Assembly: GCF_016827605.1 (NCBI RefSeq)
Contig: NZ_JAEPJQ010000007.1
Location: 106,861-170,860, forward strand
Origin: Hyunsoonleella ulvae
GTDB taxonomy: Bacteria; Bacteroidota; Bacteroidia; Flavobacteriales; Flavobacteriaceae
DNA: 64,000 nt
Direction of reading: 5' to 3'
Shown: in pieces, positions 8,385-17,787 of the stretch
Numbering within the stretch: position 1 is the first letter of the stretch
Layout: every line of letters begins with the position of its first letter
Position numbers and translations under genes: made by a program
Notes under the pieces: generated by a model
What the model was told of the DNA's origin: nothing
Database searches by the model: none
Seen by the model: the letters and a program-made list of their open reading frames with translations, nothing else

Positions 8385-10280
8385 TTATTTGGTATAGATT
8401 TGGAAATACCATTTTTGAAAACAATAAAACGACCATACTTTAAACGTATGGTCGTTTCCATTTATGTGTTCTTTTACTAAATTATTGATGTTGGCATAAT
8501 CGAAAATATGTTGTTTTTCTATTAAGCCTTTATCACAATAACTCAACAATTCAGTCTTTAAAGTATTTCTTAACCAATCCCCAACAGGAACTCCAAAACC
8601 AGATTTTGGGTTGTTTAAAAAATTATCTGGAAATGCATCTTCAAAAGCCACCTTTAGGATATGTTTTTTGTCTGTTTTATTCATTAGGAATTCTTCAGGT
8701 AAAGAATTGGAAAACTGCCAAAGCTTCTTATTTAAAAAAGGAGCCCTACACTCTAAAGATGTTAACATACTTGTTCTATCTACTTTAACTAGCATATCTC
8801 CTTCTAGGCTGATATGTTTATCTATTAATCGATATTCTGTTAAATTATTAGGTGCAGAGATGCCTGTATGGTCGGCATAATATGAGAAAAGATTATCAGC
8901 TAAACGATCTTTTAATAAAAATTGAGGAAGTGCTCCCGACGAAAAACCTAAAGAAATAATATCCCAGTAGTAATTATTGGTGTAGTCTATTGAATTCAAA
9001 AGCCTGTTTATGCGAAATCTCTTCCCTCTGTTATCATGTTTCGTTTTTAAAGCGTAAGGACCTACTTTCTTTAATAACTTATGAACTGTTTTAGGTACTA
9101 TTCGAGTATAATAATCATTAATCTTGCCCATATAGTATTTATTATAACCTCCAAAAACTTCATCACCTCCATCCCCAGTAAGGGCAACCTTTACGTGTTG
9201 GGATGTTTTATTTGCTACTAAATATGAAGGTAGGGAAGAAGAATCGGCAAAAGGTTCATCAAAGTTTAGAAGAATTTCATCAATATTATCTTCGAGATCA
9301 GTTTCTCCTAGTATAAATTCGTGATGATTACTATTTACAATGTTAGCAACGATTCTAGCTTTGTCTGATTCGTCATAACTTTTTTTCTCAAATCCAATTG
9401 AAAATGTATTAATTTTGGAATCACTATTTTTTGCCAGGCACCAGGTAACTACAGAAGAATCAACTCCTCCGGACAAAAATGTCCCAATCGGTACATCGGA
9501 AACCGAACGGCTATCAACACTTTCCTCTACTAACTCCCTTACCTTTAAAGAAGCCTCTTCTTTAGGCATCTCGCTTTTTTCTATACGTTCTTCTTTATCA
9601 ATAATATCGATTTGATAGCTATCATTTTTTAAATCGAAGGTAATTATGTGGTTTGGTTTTAGCTTAAATACACCATCATATATTGTAAAGGGAGCGGGGA
9701 TGTAGGTAAGTCTAAAATATAAATTCAGTCCAATATTATCTATCTTAGGTTTTTCTCCGATAGCATTAATTAAGGATTTAAGTTCTGATGCCCAAATAAA
9801 CTTATCGTTGTGTTTGGTATAATACAATGGTTTCTCTCCAAAGAAATCACGAGCTATAAATACCTTGTCTAACTTTTTATCATAGATGCTAAAGGCAAAC
9901 ATCCCATCTAATCTACCAAATGCATTGGTGCCATGGAATTCATAAAGTTTTAATATGATTTCTGTATCACTTGTGGTATTGAAAACGACACCTTCAGCCT
10001 CCAGTTCTTTTTTTAGTTTTTTGTAATTATATATTTCGCCATTGAATACGATTACAATGTCTTTATCTTCACTGTACATTGGCTGATCTCCAGTACTTAA
10101 GTCTATAATAGACAATCTTCTCATACCCAGCCCCACGGAATATTTATCTGTTGCGAACGTAAAATCTCCATGAGAATCTGGACCTCTATGAATGATCAGA
10201 TCATTCATTGAGGTAATTAAAGATTTTAATTCTAAATTTTCTAGCTTTTTCGATGATACGAAACCATTTATTCCACACAT
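8385..10280 (-). CDS. asnB: Asparagine synthase (glutamine-hydrolysing) family amidotransferase
   Basis: 631 residues starting MCGINGF, with Cys2 as the class II glutaminase nucleophile. The N-terminal glutaminase domain (about 2-210) includes RGPDSHGDFTF and FNGEIYNYKKL. The C-terminal ATP-pyrophosphatase domain carries the P-loop SGGVDSS and GDGGDEVFGGY. The reaction is amide transfer from glutamine to an ATP-activated carboxylate. It lies 5 bases downstream of a glycosyltransferase in a locus that also makes a HexNAc-uronic acid, so amidation of uronic acid (as proposed for WbpS-type proteins) is as likely as asparagine synthesis. A strong hairpin lies within its last codons. Confidence 0.88.
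   Translation of the reverse strand: MCGINGFVSSKKLENLELKSLITSMNDLIIHRGPDSHGDFTFATDKYSVGLGMRRLSIIDLSTGDQPMYSEDKDIVIVFNGEIYNYKKLKKELEAEGVVFNTTSDTEIILKLYEFHGTNAFGRLDGMFAFSIYDKKLDKVFIARDFFGEKPLYYTKHNDKFIWASELKSLINAIGEKPKIDNIGLNLYFRLTYIPAPFTIYDGVFKLKPNHIITFDLKNDSYQIDIIDKEERIEKSEMPKEEASLKVRELVEESVDSRSVSDVPIGTFLSGGVDSSVVTWCLAKNSDSKINTFSIGFEKKSYDESDKARIVANIVNSNHHEFILGETDLEDNIDEILLNFDEPFADSSSLPSYLVANKTSQHVKVALTGDGGDEVFGGYNKYYMGKINDYYTRIVPKTVHKLLKKVGPYALKTKHDNRGKRFRINRLLNSIDYTNNYYWDIISLGFSSGALPQFLLKDRLADNLFSYYADHTGISAPNNLTEYRLIDKHISLEGDMLVKVDRTSMLTSLECRAPFLNKKLWQFSNSLPEEFLMNKTDKKHILKVAFEDAFPDNFLNNPKSGFGVPVGDWLRNTLKTELLSYCDKGLIEKQHIFDYANINNLVKEHINGNDHTFKVWSFYCFQKWYFQIYTK
8427..8457. terminator. Perfect hairpin inside the 3' end of asnB, likely bidirectional terminator
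   Basis: Arms AAACGACCATAC (8427-8438) and GTATGGTCGTTT (8446-8457) pair perfectly around a 7-base loop. On the minus strand a T-rich run TTTTATTGTTTT follows; on the plus strand a short T run does. It sits 49 bases after the beta-helix stop and inside the last codons of the convergent asnB gene, so it probably ends plus-strand transcription. For asnB, the minus-strand hairpin falls before the stop codon at 8385. Confidence 0.6.
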
Positions 10281-10285
10281 AAGAA

Positions 10286-11431
10286 CTATTCTAAATTATC
10301 TAAATAAAATTTTTGTAAAACTAAAGCATTACTTTTAATATCGTAATTAGCCTCTATTATCTTCTTTTTCATATTTTCTCTTTTATAATCTATTAAATTC
10401 AATAATAGATTTGCCCATTCAACAGCTGAATCGTCTAAAGATCTGAAATGAACTAGGCCGGTTACATTTATTTTAGAGGTTACCGTATTGGAAGTCAAAA
10501 TTCTTAAACCAGATGCCTGAGCTTCAATTAAAGACACAGGTAAACCTTCATATAAAGAGGGGAACAATATAATGTCCATTCCGTTTAAGAGTTCATGAAC
10601 ATCATTTCTAACACCTAAAAAGTGTACGTTTTTCTCCAATTTATATTTTTTTACTTTTTCTATAACCTGATTTTTCAGATGACCTTCTCCAATCAAGACC
10701 AGATCGATTTCGCTATTTTTATTGTGAATTTCATTAAAAATATCGATTAGAAAAAAGTGATTTTTCTGATCGTCAAATCTACCAACATGCCCAATAATTC
10801 TTTTATTTTCAAGATTTAGGTCTTTTTTAATTTCTTGAGCTTTATCTGAATTAAAGACGAAATTCGAGCTGTCTATGGCGTTGTTAATAACATTTACCTT
10901 ATCCATCTCGTGTTCTCCAAATAACCATTTACCAGCACTGGTGCCACAAGCAAAATAGTTTGTAGCTACCTTTAGCACTTTCTTCTTTAACAAATTTTGG
11001 ATGCAATCTTTAATAGTAAATACCAGACGTTTATTTGGAGCGAAAAAAGAACCGATTGTGATGGGTTCAATGGCTATATGACTGTGAGCAACACGAGTTT
11101 TAGTACCAGCCTGCTTTGCTGCTTTAAGAACATAATAGCTTAACCCGTTTAGATGGGAGTGTACAACAGAGTAATGATGTGTCTTAAAGAACTCTTTTAA
11201 CTTAGCCCTATATTTAAAGGCATTATTGGGGCTTATTGGTGGCATTCTATAAATTTTACCTCCCAAACTTTCGATCTCGTCATCAAATGCACCTCTTTCT
11301 TCACGATGCAATAAAAAATCGAACTGAACTTTTGAACGATCCATATTTCGATAATAGTTCATTATCATAGTTTCAGCACCACCTCGATTCATTATTGTTA
11401 GTACCTGTAGCACACGAAAGGGTAGATTCAT
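10286..11431 (-). CDS. Glycosyltransferase family 4 (GT-B fold)
   Basis: 381 residues. The N terminus has the glycine-rich donor-side motif MNRGGAETMIMNYY. The C-terminal domain has GHVGRFDDQKNH and the E-x7-E pattern SLYEGLPVSLIEAQASGL, as in retaining GT4 enzymes that use nucleotide sugars. It should work at the cytoplasmic face, adding one sugar to the lipid-linked repeat unit. It begins one base after the upstream GT2 gene ends and is followed by asnB. Donor and acceptor cannot be read from sequence. Confidence 0.85.
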   Translation of the reverse strand: MNLPFRVLQVLTIMNRGGAETMIMNYYRNMDRSKVQFDFLLHREERGAFDDEIESLGGKIYRMPPISPNNAFKYRAKLKEFFKTHHYSVVHSHLNGLSYYVLKAAKQAGTKTRVAHSHIAIEPITIGSFFAPNKRLVFTIKDCIQNLLKKKVLKVATNYFACGTSAGKWLFGEHEMDKVNVINNAIDSSNFVFNSDKAQEIKKDLNLENKRIIGHVGRFDDQKNHFFLIDIFNEIHNKNSEIDLVLIGEGHLKNQVIEKVKKYKLEKNVHFLGVRNDVHELLNGMDIILFPSLYEGLPVSLIEAQASGLRILTSNTVTSKINVTGLVHFRSLDDSAVEWANLLLNLIDYKRENMKKKIIEANYDIKSNALVLQKFYLDNLE

Positions 11432-11432
11432 A

Positions 11433-12329
11433 TTACTTCTTTTTACGCGTTCTTATTAAAATATATAAGTATAAAAGTACTCCAGGAATAGTAGCTAAAA
11501 GAACTGTTAGCTTTCTTGGTGCTTTTTTCAAATAACTAAAGTTTCCAAACATTAAATTATTCGCCACATAATGTATTGCTTTTTTAAATCGATATGAAAA
11601 CGTTCTTCCATATTGTATTTCAGAAATTCTAGAAAAAGCAAAACCTTTTGGGTGTCTTTTATATTGATGAAATATATTTAAGCTAGAACCGTCCAGCATA
11701 TACTCTACGATACAAAGAGGTTTGTTTAGAGTCAATAGTTCGTAGTCCTGATCTATGAGCAAATATTTGTATCCCAGTGGTACAAACCTTTCTCCTTCAA
11801 AAAGCGGATAGTTGGGGTAGGAGTTTACTATTTCCGTTCGGTATACAAGTTTCTTATCACCATAAATTTTATGTTTCTCGTACAGGTCATATAATGTTGT
11901 TTTTGTAATATCTGGTGGAATCTCGTTTCCAATAATATTATTATTCTTGTCTGCATCTAACCCTACAATTCCTGCGACACTCTCTTTTTCTGATTTTGAA
12001 AGTTTATTCCAAAAACCCAGTATATCTTTAACAGCATTGTCTGGCATAAAATCATCACTATCAATACAAACATTAAGTTCTGTATCAATTAAACTGTAGG
12101 CAGTATTATGAGCACCATGCATCCCTTGATTTTCCTGATAGTGATAGATGATTTCTATTATTTGTTCATCAATCCAGGATTTAATAAGTTCTTTGGTGTT
12201 ATCATTAGAACCATCATCTATGATAAGCCATTTAAAATCTTTATTAGTTTGTCTTAATAGGCTTTCGTAACACTGATGTAAGCAATAAGCCCTATTATAT
12301 GTTGGGGTAAATATAGTTATCTGTTTCAT
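11433..12329 (-). CDS. Glycosyltransferase family 2 (GT-A fold)
   Basis: 298 residues. The N-terminal GT-A domain has TPTYNRAYCLHQCYESL, IIDDGSNDNT and the metal-binding DSDD (about residues 93-96). A hydrophobic stretch near the C terminus (VLLATIPGVLLYLYILI) may anchor it to the inner membrane. It is an inverting transferase for assembly of the polysaccharide repeat. It directly abuts the EpsG-like gene with no gap, indicating a single transcript. Confidence 0.85.
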   Translation of the reverse strand: MKQITIFTPTYNRAYCLHQCYESLLRQTNKDFKWLIIDDGSNDNTKELIKSWIDEQIIEIIYHYQENQGMHGAHNTAYSLIDTELNVCIDSDDFMPDNAVKDILGFWNKLSKSEKESVAGIVGLDADKNNNIIGNEIPPDITKTTLYDLYEKHKIYGDKKLVYRTEIVNSYPNYPLFEGERFVPLGYKYLLIDQDYELLTLNKPLCIVEYMLDGSSLNIFHQYKRHPKGFAFSRISEIQYGRTFSYRFKKAIHYVANNLMFGNFSYLKKAPRKLTVLLATIPGVLLYLYILIRTRKKK

Positions 12330-13433
12330 CTATCTTAAAAATGCGTAATAAATGTATGACATAAAATATGTGAATGAGAAATATGCTAAAACTGTTTTAC
12401 TTATCATTAAATGCTGATTCTTAAAAAACTGTTGTTTTAGAAAAGGGTAAATTATTACTAACCCCATAATAAACCAAGACAGATATGCAAAACGGTTGGA
12501 GAAATTTGCTCTTATTACCAATACCCAAAATGAATTGGCTAATATGTATGTGGAAAAAATTCTATTATAGAAAACATCAGAAAACCCTCTTTTGATAATA
12601 AAATAAAAACCAACAGCAACGGCACCACTACTATAAATTAAGAAATCCCATCTAAAACCAGAATTAGCGAAAGCCTCATCTTTCTCACCTACTAGGTACC
12701 CTCCAAATCTATCGTCTGCAAAACCCAAACTAGCAAACAAGTTTTCCCAAAAACCTCCTAAAACTAAAGATAAAGGTATGCAAGCAACCCAAAAATAGAA
12801 AAACAATTTTGGATTATTGTAATAAAATGTTACTGCGTAAATCAATACAGGAAGTAAAAGAGTCTTATGGGTATAAATAGATAGTAACATAAGTACTATG
12901 TGTAGTACTTTATTGTTGCGATAAGCTAATGCCCATAAAAAAAATGATGTGGCCATCCCGTTTCTAATTCCGTTAGTACCATAAGTCCAAAATGAAAATG
13001 AAATGGTAAACATGAAAAAGGCATAGAACCAATATTTATCAAAAAGCTTTTTTGATAACTTAAACAAGGGAAACACATAAAGAAAGCAGCATGTAGTAAA
13101 AAAAGCATGAATCCCCATAACATTGGAACAGATTTTCATAAAATAATGAAAAAGAACATCCTTTGTTTCCTTAACTTCTCCTCCATTAATATAATATCTA
13201 AAGTGCTTTGCATAAGTACTCATATCACCGAAAAAGCGACCACTAATTGGGCGTAGTCCTACATAAAATATCAAGAAGAATAATATTAGGTAACCGAAGA
13301 ATTGAATAGACCCTATATTCCTCGAATCATTTAAATTTACAGCTAACCCATTTACCATTACCAATAAAGTAGCAATAAGCATGAGGTTTATGTAAAAGTC
13401 ATAATATAAGTCTAAAGGAATAAAATCTATCAT
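12330..13433 (-). CDS. EpsG-family polysaccharide polymerase (Wzy-like)
   Basis: 367 residues with about ten membrane helices, including the segment FYVGLRPISGRFFGDMSTY after the second helix that is typical of EpsG proteins. These polytopic proteins are thought to polymerise lipid-linked repeat units at the outer face of the inner membrane, with Wzx and Wzc. It is the only polymerase candidate seen in the locus. It has no obvious WaaL ligase signature. Family call is by topology and this motif. Confidence 0.75.
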   Translation of the reverse strand: MIDFIPLDLYYDFYINLMLIATLLVMVNGLAVNLNDSRNIGSIQFFGYLILFFLIFYVGLRPISGRFFGDMSTYAKHFRYYINGGEVKETKDVLFHYFMKICSNVMGIHAFFTTCCFLYVFPLFKLSKKLFDKYWFYAFFMFTISFSFWTYGTNGIRNGMATSFFLWALAYRNNKVLHIVLMLLSIYTHKTLLLPVLIYAVTFYYNNPKLFFYFWVACIPLSLVLGGFWENLFASLGFADDRFGGYLVGEKDEAFANSGFRWDFLIYSSGAVAVGFYFIIKRGFSDVFYNRIFSTYILANSFWVLVIRANFSNRFAYLSWFIMGLVIIYPFLKQQFFKNQHLMISKTVLAYFSFTYFMSYIYYAFLR

Positions 13434-13460
13434 AGCAAAAAAATTAAAACTTTTTAGACA

Positions 13461-14579
13461 TTATTCTTTATTAACTTCATTGAACATTTCTATCCATTTA
13501 GCCATAACTACTTCAATATTATAATTTTTAATATTTTTTTTAGCAGCCTTTCCCATATCCAATCTTTTCCCTTTATTTTCAATTAGTTCTACAACAGAAT
13601 TTGCGAAAGTATCAATATTTTGTTCCGGAATTAAAATTCCTGATTCTTTTGTAATAATATTACGTGGACCATGAGGACAATCAAAAGAAATAATTGGTAA
13701 TCCACATGCCTGGGCTTCTAATAGTACCAGAGGGAAACATTCATTAAGAGAAGTCATAACAAAAAATGAAGATGACAATAGTGCAGCTTCAACATTGTTT
13801 GTATTTCCTTTTAGAATGACAATATGATTCAAATTAAGTTCATTAATTTTTTCTTTTAGATATTTTAAATAGCTCTCATCTCCATTACCGTAAACATACA
13901 GTTTCCAATCATTATGGATTTTTGCCACTTCACTCCAAATATCCATCAATATGTCAAACCCCTTAACTGGGGCAATTCTTCCAACTGTAACTGCGATTTT
14001 ATTCTTTAATGCAGCACTTTTTTTAGAACTAAAAGTAGAAGGGTTAGGAATTACTACCGTATTTAAACTTTTATAATAGTTTAATTCATCTTTATTTAAA
14101 ATAACTATTCTTTCATATTTTGATTCTACATAATCTGAAAATCTATAGAAATACTTTTTAAATAAGCTTTTAGTATGCTCTCTTGAATAACTCTCAATAG
14201 ACTTTGAAAAGTGAAATTCTTTTATCTTAGGAATAGATTTATTTATAAAAGGAACAAAATAAGTGTCAGTACTATGACTGCAAATAGTTACAACATTCGG
14301 TTTTATTTGTGAAAGTAATCTGGAAAGTTTTATTATGTGCTTAGGAAGTTTTATCAAATTTTTTGGATGAAAATAGGATAGTCCTTCTTGGTATTGAGCC
14401 CCAACATCCACAAATACAATTTTATTATGAAAGTTATAACAACGATTCTTATTTCGCTGTTGAGTAGTGATAATTGTAACCTCATAATTCAGAGAGGCTA
14501 AATAATTAGCCTTAACGGATAGAATACGTTCGATTCCACCGTGTTTATATACCTGATCTATGATAAAAACGACTTTCAT
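13461..14579 (-). CDS. Glycosyltransferase family 4, AmsD-like
   Basis: 372 residues. The N terminus KHGGIERILSVKANYLA and C-terminal GRIAPVKGFDILM plus TSLNECFPLVLLEAQACGLP are GT4 signatures. The following SFDCPHGPRNII is shared, with small changes, with the transferase at 15563 (SYDCPSGPKDLI), so the two are paralogues and probably add similar sugars. The gene follows the GT2 at 14590 after 10 bases. Sugar specificity is unknown. Confidence 0.85.
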   Translation of the reverse strand: MKVVFIIDQVYKHGGIERILSVKANYLASLNYEVTIITTQQRNKNRCYNFHNKIVFVDVGAQYQEGLSYFHPKNLIKLPKHIIKLSRLLSQIKPNVVTICSHSTDTYFVPFINKSIPKIKEFHFSKSIESYSREHTKSLFKKYFYRFSDYVESKYERIVILNKDELNYYKSLNTVVIPNPSTFSSKKSAALKNKIAVTVGRIAPVKGFDILMDIWSEVAKIHNDWKLYVYGNGDESYLKYLKEKINELNLNHIVILKGNTNNVEAALLSSSFFVMTSLNECFPLVLLEAQACGLPIISFDCPHGPRNIITKESGILIPEQNIDTFANSVVELIENKGKRLDMGKAAKKNIKNYNIEVVMAKWIEMFNEVNKE

Positions 14580-14589
14580 GTTTAAACTC

Positions 14590-15573
14590 TTACCTTGTTA
14601 TTAGTCTTTTAATTTTGCAAGCTATTAAAAAGGTTTCTTTGTTATTTGCTATTAAAATGAACATTCTTTGCAAGAAACTTTTGTTTTTAGACAGTTTTAT
14701 AGGATAATTGTTGTTTGTTTTAAGCTTGTCTATAATACCATTTATAAATTTGGTGTTGTATCTAAATCTGAACAAGCTAAATAAAAGCCCATATACAAAA
14801 TTATCTAACCACAAAGTGAAAATCGCTTTACTTCCCGGAAAACTTGATTCGTTCTTATCCAAAAAACTTGTTAAATTCTTCAAGACAATCACAGAATCGT
14901 TTGCTAACCTTTCTAAATGTTCGTTAGTTCTAATATTGCTAATTGAGGTGGGAACAATTACATAATTATAGCCTGCTTCTTTTAGAGTTACTATTTTTTT
15001 TGAATAGAATATAGTTCTCAGGCTAAAATCAAAATCTGTTGCTGTTTTTAGTGAGGGATCAAAAGTAATTTTATTCGAAGCAATTAGCTTTCTTGAAATA
15101 ACTTTAGACCATACATTATTATTAAATATCGAAGCCTCTATTAACTCATTTCTGGTGTAAGTTTTGTCTTTCAATCTAAATCTCGACACAACACTTCCAT
15201 CCGGATTAACAGTTTTATAACTAAGCACAACCATTTCTGGCTTGACCTGTTTCACAACATTATAAATACTAGAAAAAATTCCTGTATCTATGTAATCATC
15301 TGCATCAATGAACCAAATATATTTTCCTGTAGCTAATTGTAATCCTGTATTTCTTGTTGCTCCTTCTCCTGAATTTTCCTGTTCATGTAAACTAATACTT
15401 TGGTTTTTCTTAGCAAGCTCTTTTAGTAAGTCAGTACTTCCATCTTTCGAGCCATCATTTATAATAATCAGTTCAACATCTTGAAATGTTTTAGTTTGTT
15501 CAACAATAGAGTTAACGCATCTCTCTATATATTTTTCCGCATTATAAACGGGTATTATTATACTAATAAGCAT
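14590..15573 (-). CDS. Glycosyltransferase family 2
   Basis: 327 residues. SIIIPVYNAEKYIERCVNSI, IINDGSKDGST and WFIDADDYID define an inverting GT-A enzyme with the DxD metal site. It overlaps the upstream GT4 by 11 bases, implying coupled translation. It is predicted to add one residue of the repeat unit on the cytoplasmic face of the inner membrane. The C-terminal 100 residues are basic and hydrophobic and may contact the membrane. Confidence 0.85.
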   Translation of the reverse strand: MLISIIIPVYNAEKYIERCVNSIVEQTKTFQDVELIIINDGSKDGSTDLLKELAKKNQSISLHEQENSGEGATRNTGLQLATGKYIWFIDADDYIDTGIFSSIYNVVKQVKPEMVVLSYKTVNPDGSVVSRFRLKDKTYTRNELIEASIFNNNVWSKVISRKLIASNKITFDPSLKTATDFDFSLRTIFYSKKIVTLKEAGYNYVIVPTSISNIRTNEHLERLANDSVIVLKNLTSFLDKNESSFPGSKAIFTLWLDNFVYGLLFSLFRFRYNTKFINGIIDKLKTNNNYPIKLSKNKSFLQRMFILIANNKETFLIACKIKRLITR

Positions 15574-16681
15574 GATTACCTTTTATTAAAGATTTAAATA
15601 AATTATCCCATTCTTTCATTATATTTTCCGCTAAGAACTTTTTAGATCCTTCCCGTGACTTTTTTCCCATTTCAAATCTTAGATTCAAATTCTCAATTAA
15701 GAGAATAATTTTTTCAGCAAAACTTTCTATGTCTCCATTTTCTATAAGAAATCCGTCTTTACCACTATGTATAAGATCTTTAGGTCCGGATGGACAGTCG
15801 TAAGAGATACACGGCAAACCACACGATTGTGCCTCAATAATGGTCATCCCAAAACCTTCAGAGCGGGAAGGCATAACGTATATAGAAGATTCTAGATATT
15901 TCTCTTTAATATTTTTAACAGCCTTATAAAAGGTTACACTAGAATTTAATTCTAATTGCTTTGCCATGTTTATATATGTCATGTTTTGCCCATTGTTTCC
16001 AAAAACATTTAGTCTCCAATTAGAATGTTTAGAAATAACGATTTTCCACGATTTTAATAATCTGTCAAACCCCTTATTATGATTATGATGACCAACAGCT
16101 ATAACATTTCTGGATTGTAAATTAGAGGTTGTCTCAGGGAAAAAGGATAAAACATTAGGAATAACAATACTGTTATTTATTTTCCATTCGTTTTTATTGC
16201 CATTGGTTAATAAGACTACTTTATCAAATTTCTTTGCTCCATAATCAAGTAAAAGATTAAGAAGCTTAAGTTTAACCTTTTTGAGTATATTACCTGTCTT
16301 GGATTCAACATGTATCCTCTTTGACGCATGTCTTTCGTAAATTAAGGGGCATTTTATTTTGAGAAAAACAGGGGCTAGTATTCCTTTAATACCATCATCA
16401 CAAAATGAGATTAAATCAGGCTTTATTTCCTTTATTTTGTTTTTTAAATTCGATAAATATGAAGAAAAATAAAATATAGGATTAGTATTAATTTTTATCT
16501 TATGGAATAATATCCCCTCATTAAAATCATAAAACGGACTTTCATTTTTAGCTTGGCTCAAAGTGAGTATATGAACCTCATAATTTAAATTGTTAATCAA
16601 GTAATTAGACTTTAGAGCAAGTACTCGTTCTAATCCACCTGGGCCAGAAATATTATTGGTAATAAATAATAATTTAGTCAT
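15563..16681 (-). CDS. Glycosyltransferase family 4, AmsD-like paralogue
   Basis: 372 residues, the same length as its paralogue at 13461. The N terminus has GPGGLERVLALKSNYL; the C-terminal part has VAVGHHNHNKGFDRLL and SRSEGFGMTIIEAQSCGLP with the E-x7-E catalytic pattern. It overlaps the pyruvyl transferase by 8 bases and the next GT2 by 11. Its role is transfer of a sugar to the growing repeat unit; donor not identified. Confidence 0.85.
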   Translation of the reverse strand: MTKLLFITNNISGPGGLERVLALKSNYLINNLNYEVHILTLSQAKNESPFYDFNEGILFHKIKINTNPIFYFSSYLSNLKNKIKEIKPDLISFCDDGIKGILAPVFLKIKCPLIYERHASKRIHVESKTGNILKKVKLKLLNLLLDYGAKKFDKVVLLTNGNKNEWKINNSIVIPNVLSFFPETTSNLQSRNVIAVGHHNHNKGFDRLLKSWKIVISKHSNWRLNVFGNNGQNMTYINMAKQLELNSSVTFYKAVKNIKEKYLESSIYVMPSRSEGFGMTIIEAQSCGLPCISYDCPSGPKDLIHSGKDGFLIENGDIESFAEKIILLIENLNLRFEMGKKSREGSKKFLAENIMKEWDNLFKSLIKGNHAY

Positions 16682-17783
16682 TACTTGATATTGATTTGCT
16701 TAAAAAGTTTTTAGATTTTTCTATTTGCTTTTCTAATTCATCAGAGGCATAGGAATAGTTCAAATCTGCATCAAAGTCACTCTCTTTACTAATTAGTAAG
16801 TGTGGTACTTTTAGAAGGGCTAACAAGTCTCTCATTCTAGTATTGATTTTATCTGACCTGTTGAATATTACAAATTTCCTTTTAAATATTATAGAAAAAG
16901 CTACAGCGTGAAAGCTATTAGCAATAACAAATTCCGCATGTCTTATGAGTGACAAAAACTTAATTGGTCCTTCAAGGAAAAAATTCTTATCAGCATAATT
17001 GACTTTTTCATTAATGGTAATGATTTTATAGGAGTATTGGTTTTTCAACCTTAGTGCAAGCCTTTTTATTTCATCATTTTGGTCAAAATCATAAATGAGA
17101 ATATATTTATAATTTAAATCGGATTTTTCTAGATTAAATGTATTTATCCAAAACTCTTTTGAGAGAAGAAATACGGGATCTAGCACCTGAATGGCATCAT
17201 TAATATCTAAATTGTTTAGAATTCTGACACCTGATGACTCTCTAACCGAAACGAAATCTATCTTAGAAACTTTTTCTTTAACAAAAGGCTTTATGTCTTC
17301 TTCTAGCTCATCTATGGCAAAACTGGCGGCATACGAGATTTTTAGTTTATTAGCAGGAACAAAATCTAAATAAAAAGCTGGATCCTTTCCGTTTTGAAAA
17401 AAAGAATTCCATATTTGATCACTACCGCATATGTATACATCCGCTTCTGGAACGTCATTTTTAAGTTCTTCATTGGAATGATATAGCTTAGATCCAGAAT
17501 TAATGTGTTCTTTAGAAAATTTGTCGAAGGCTCTCTTTCTTTTTAAGTTATAAACTCTACTTGGAAATTTAAGAACCAAATATATTAATCTCAGAATTAT
17601 GTTTTTATCAAAAAAACCATTACTAACTTTCCATAGCTTAAAATGATCACTTAGGTAGGGGGGCTTGTAGCGAATAGTCTTAGATTCGTGCCCCAATTCC
17701 TCAAGATATTTCAAAAGAGCATATTCCTGTAAACTCGCTCCATAGTTATATACTTCATGACATGTTATTGTCTTGATTTTCAT
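16674..17783 (-). CDS. Polysaccharide pyruvyl transferase family protein
   Basis: 369 residues. YNYGASLQEYALLKYLEELG at the N terminus, VYICGSDQIWN in the middle and IANSFHAVAFSIIFKRKFV near residue 290 are hallmarks of the PS_pyruv_trans family. Members attach a ketal pyruvate from phosphoenolpyruvate to a sugar of an exopolysaccharide, adding negative charge; some relatives have other roles. It lies 4 bases downstream of a GT4 gene and overlaps the next one. Confidence 0.85.
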   Translation of the reverse strand: MKIKTITCHEVYNYGASLQEYALLKYLEELGHESKTIRYKPPYLSDHFKLWKVSNGFFDKNIILRLIYLVLKFPSRVYNLKRKRAFDKFSKEHINSGSKLYHSNEELKNDVPEADVYICGSDQIWNSFFQNGKDPAFYLDFVPANKLKISYAASFAIDELEEDIKPFVKEKVSKIDFVSVRESSGVRILNNLDINDAIQVLDPVFLLSKEFWINTFNLEKSDLNYKYILIYDFDQNDEIKRLALRLKNQYSYKIITINEKVNYADKNFFLEGPIKFLSLIRHAEFVIANSFHAVAFSIIFKRKFVIFNRSDKINTRMRDLLALLKVPHLLISKESDFDADLNYSYASDELEKQIEKSKNFLSKSISSND

Positions 17784-17787
17784 AATT

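Noticed and set aside
8606..8880. Two small plus-strand frames inside asnB
   Set aside because: Antisense to well-conserved asparagine synthase sequence, with no recognisable features.
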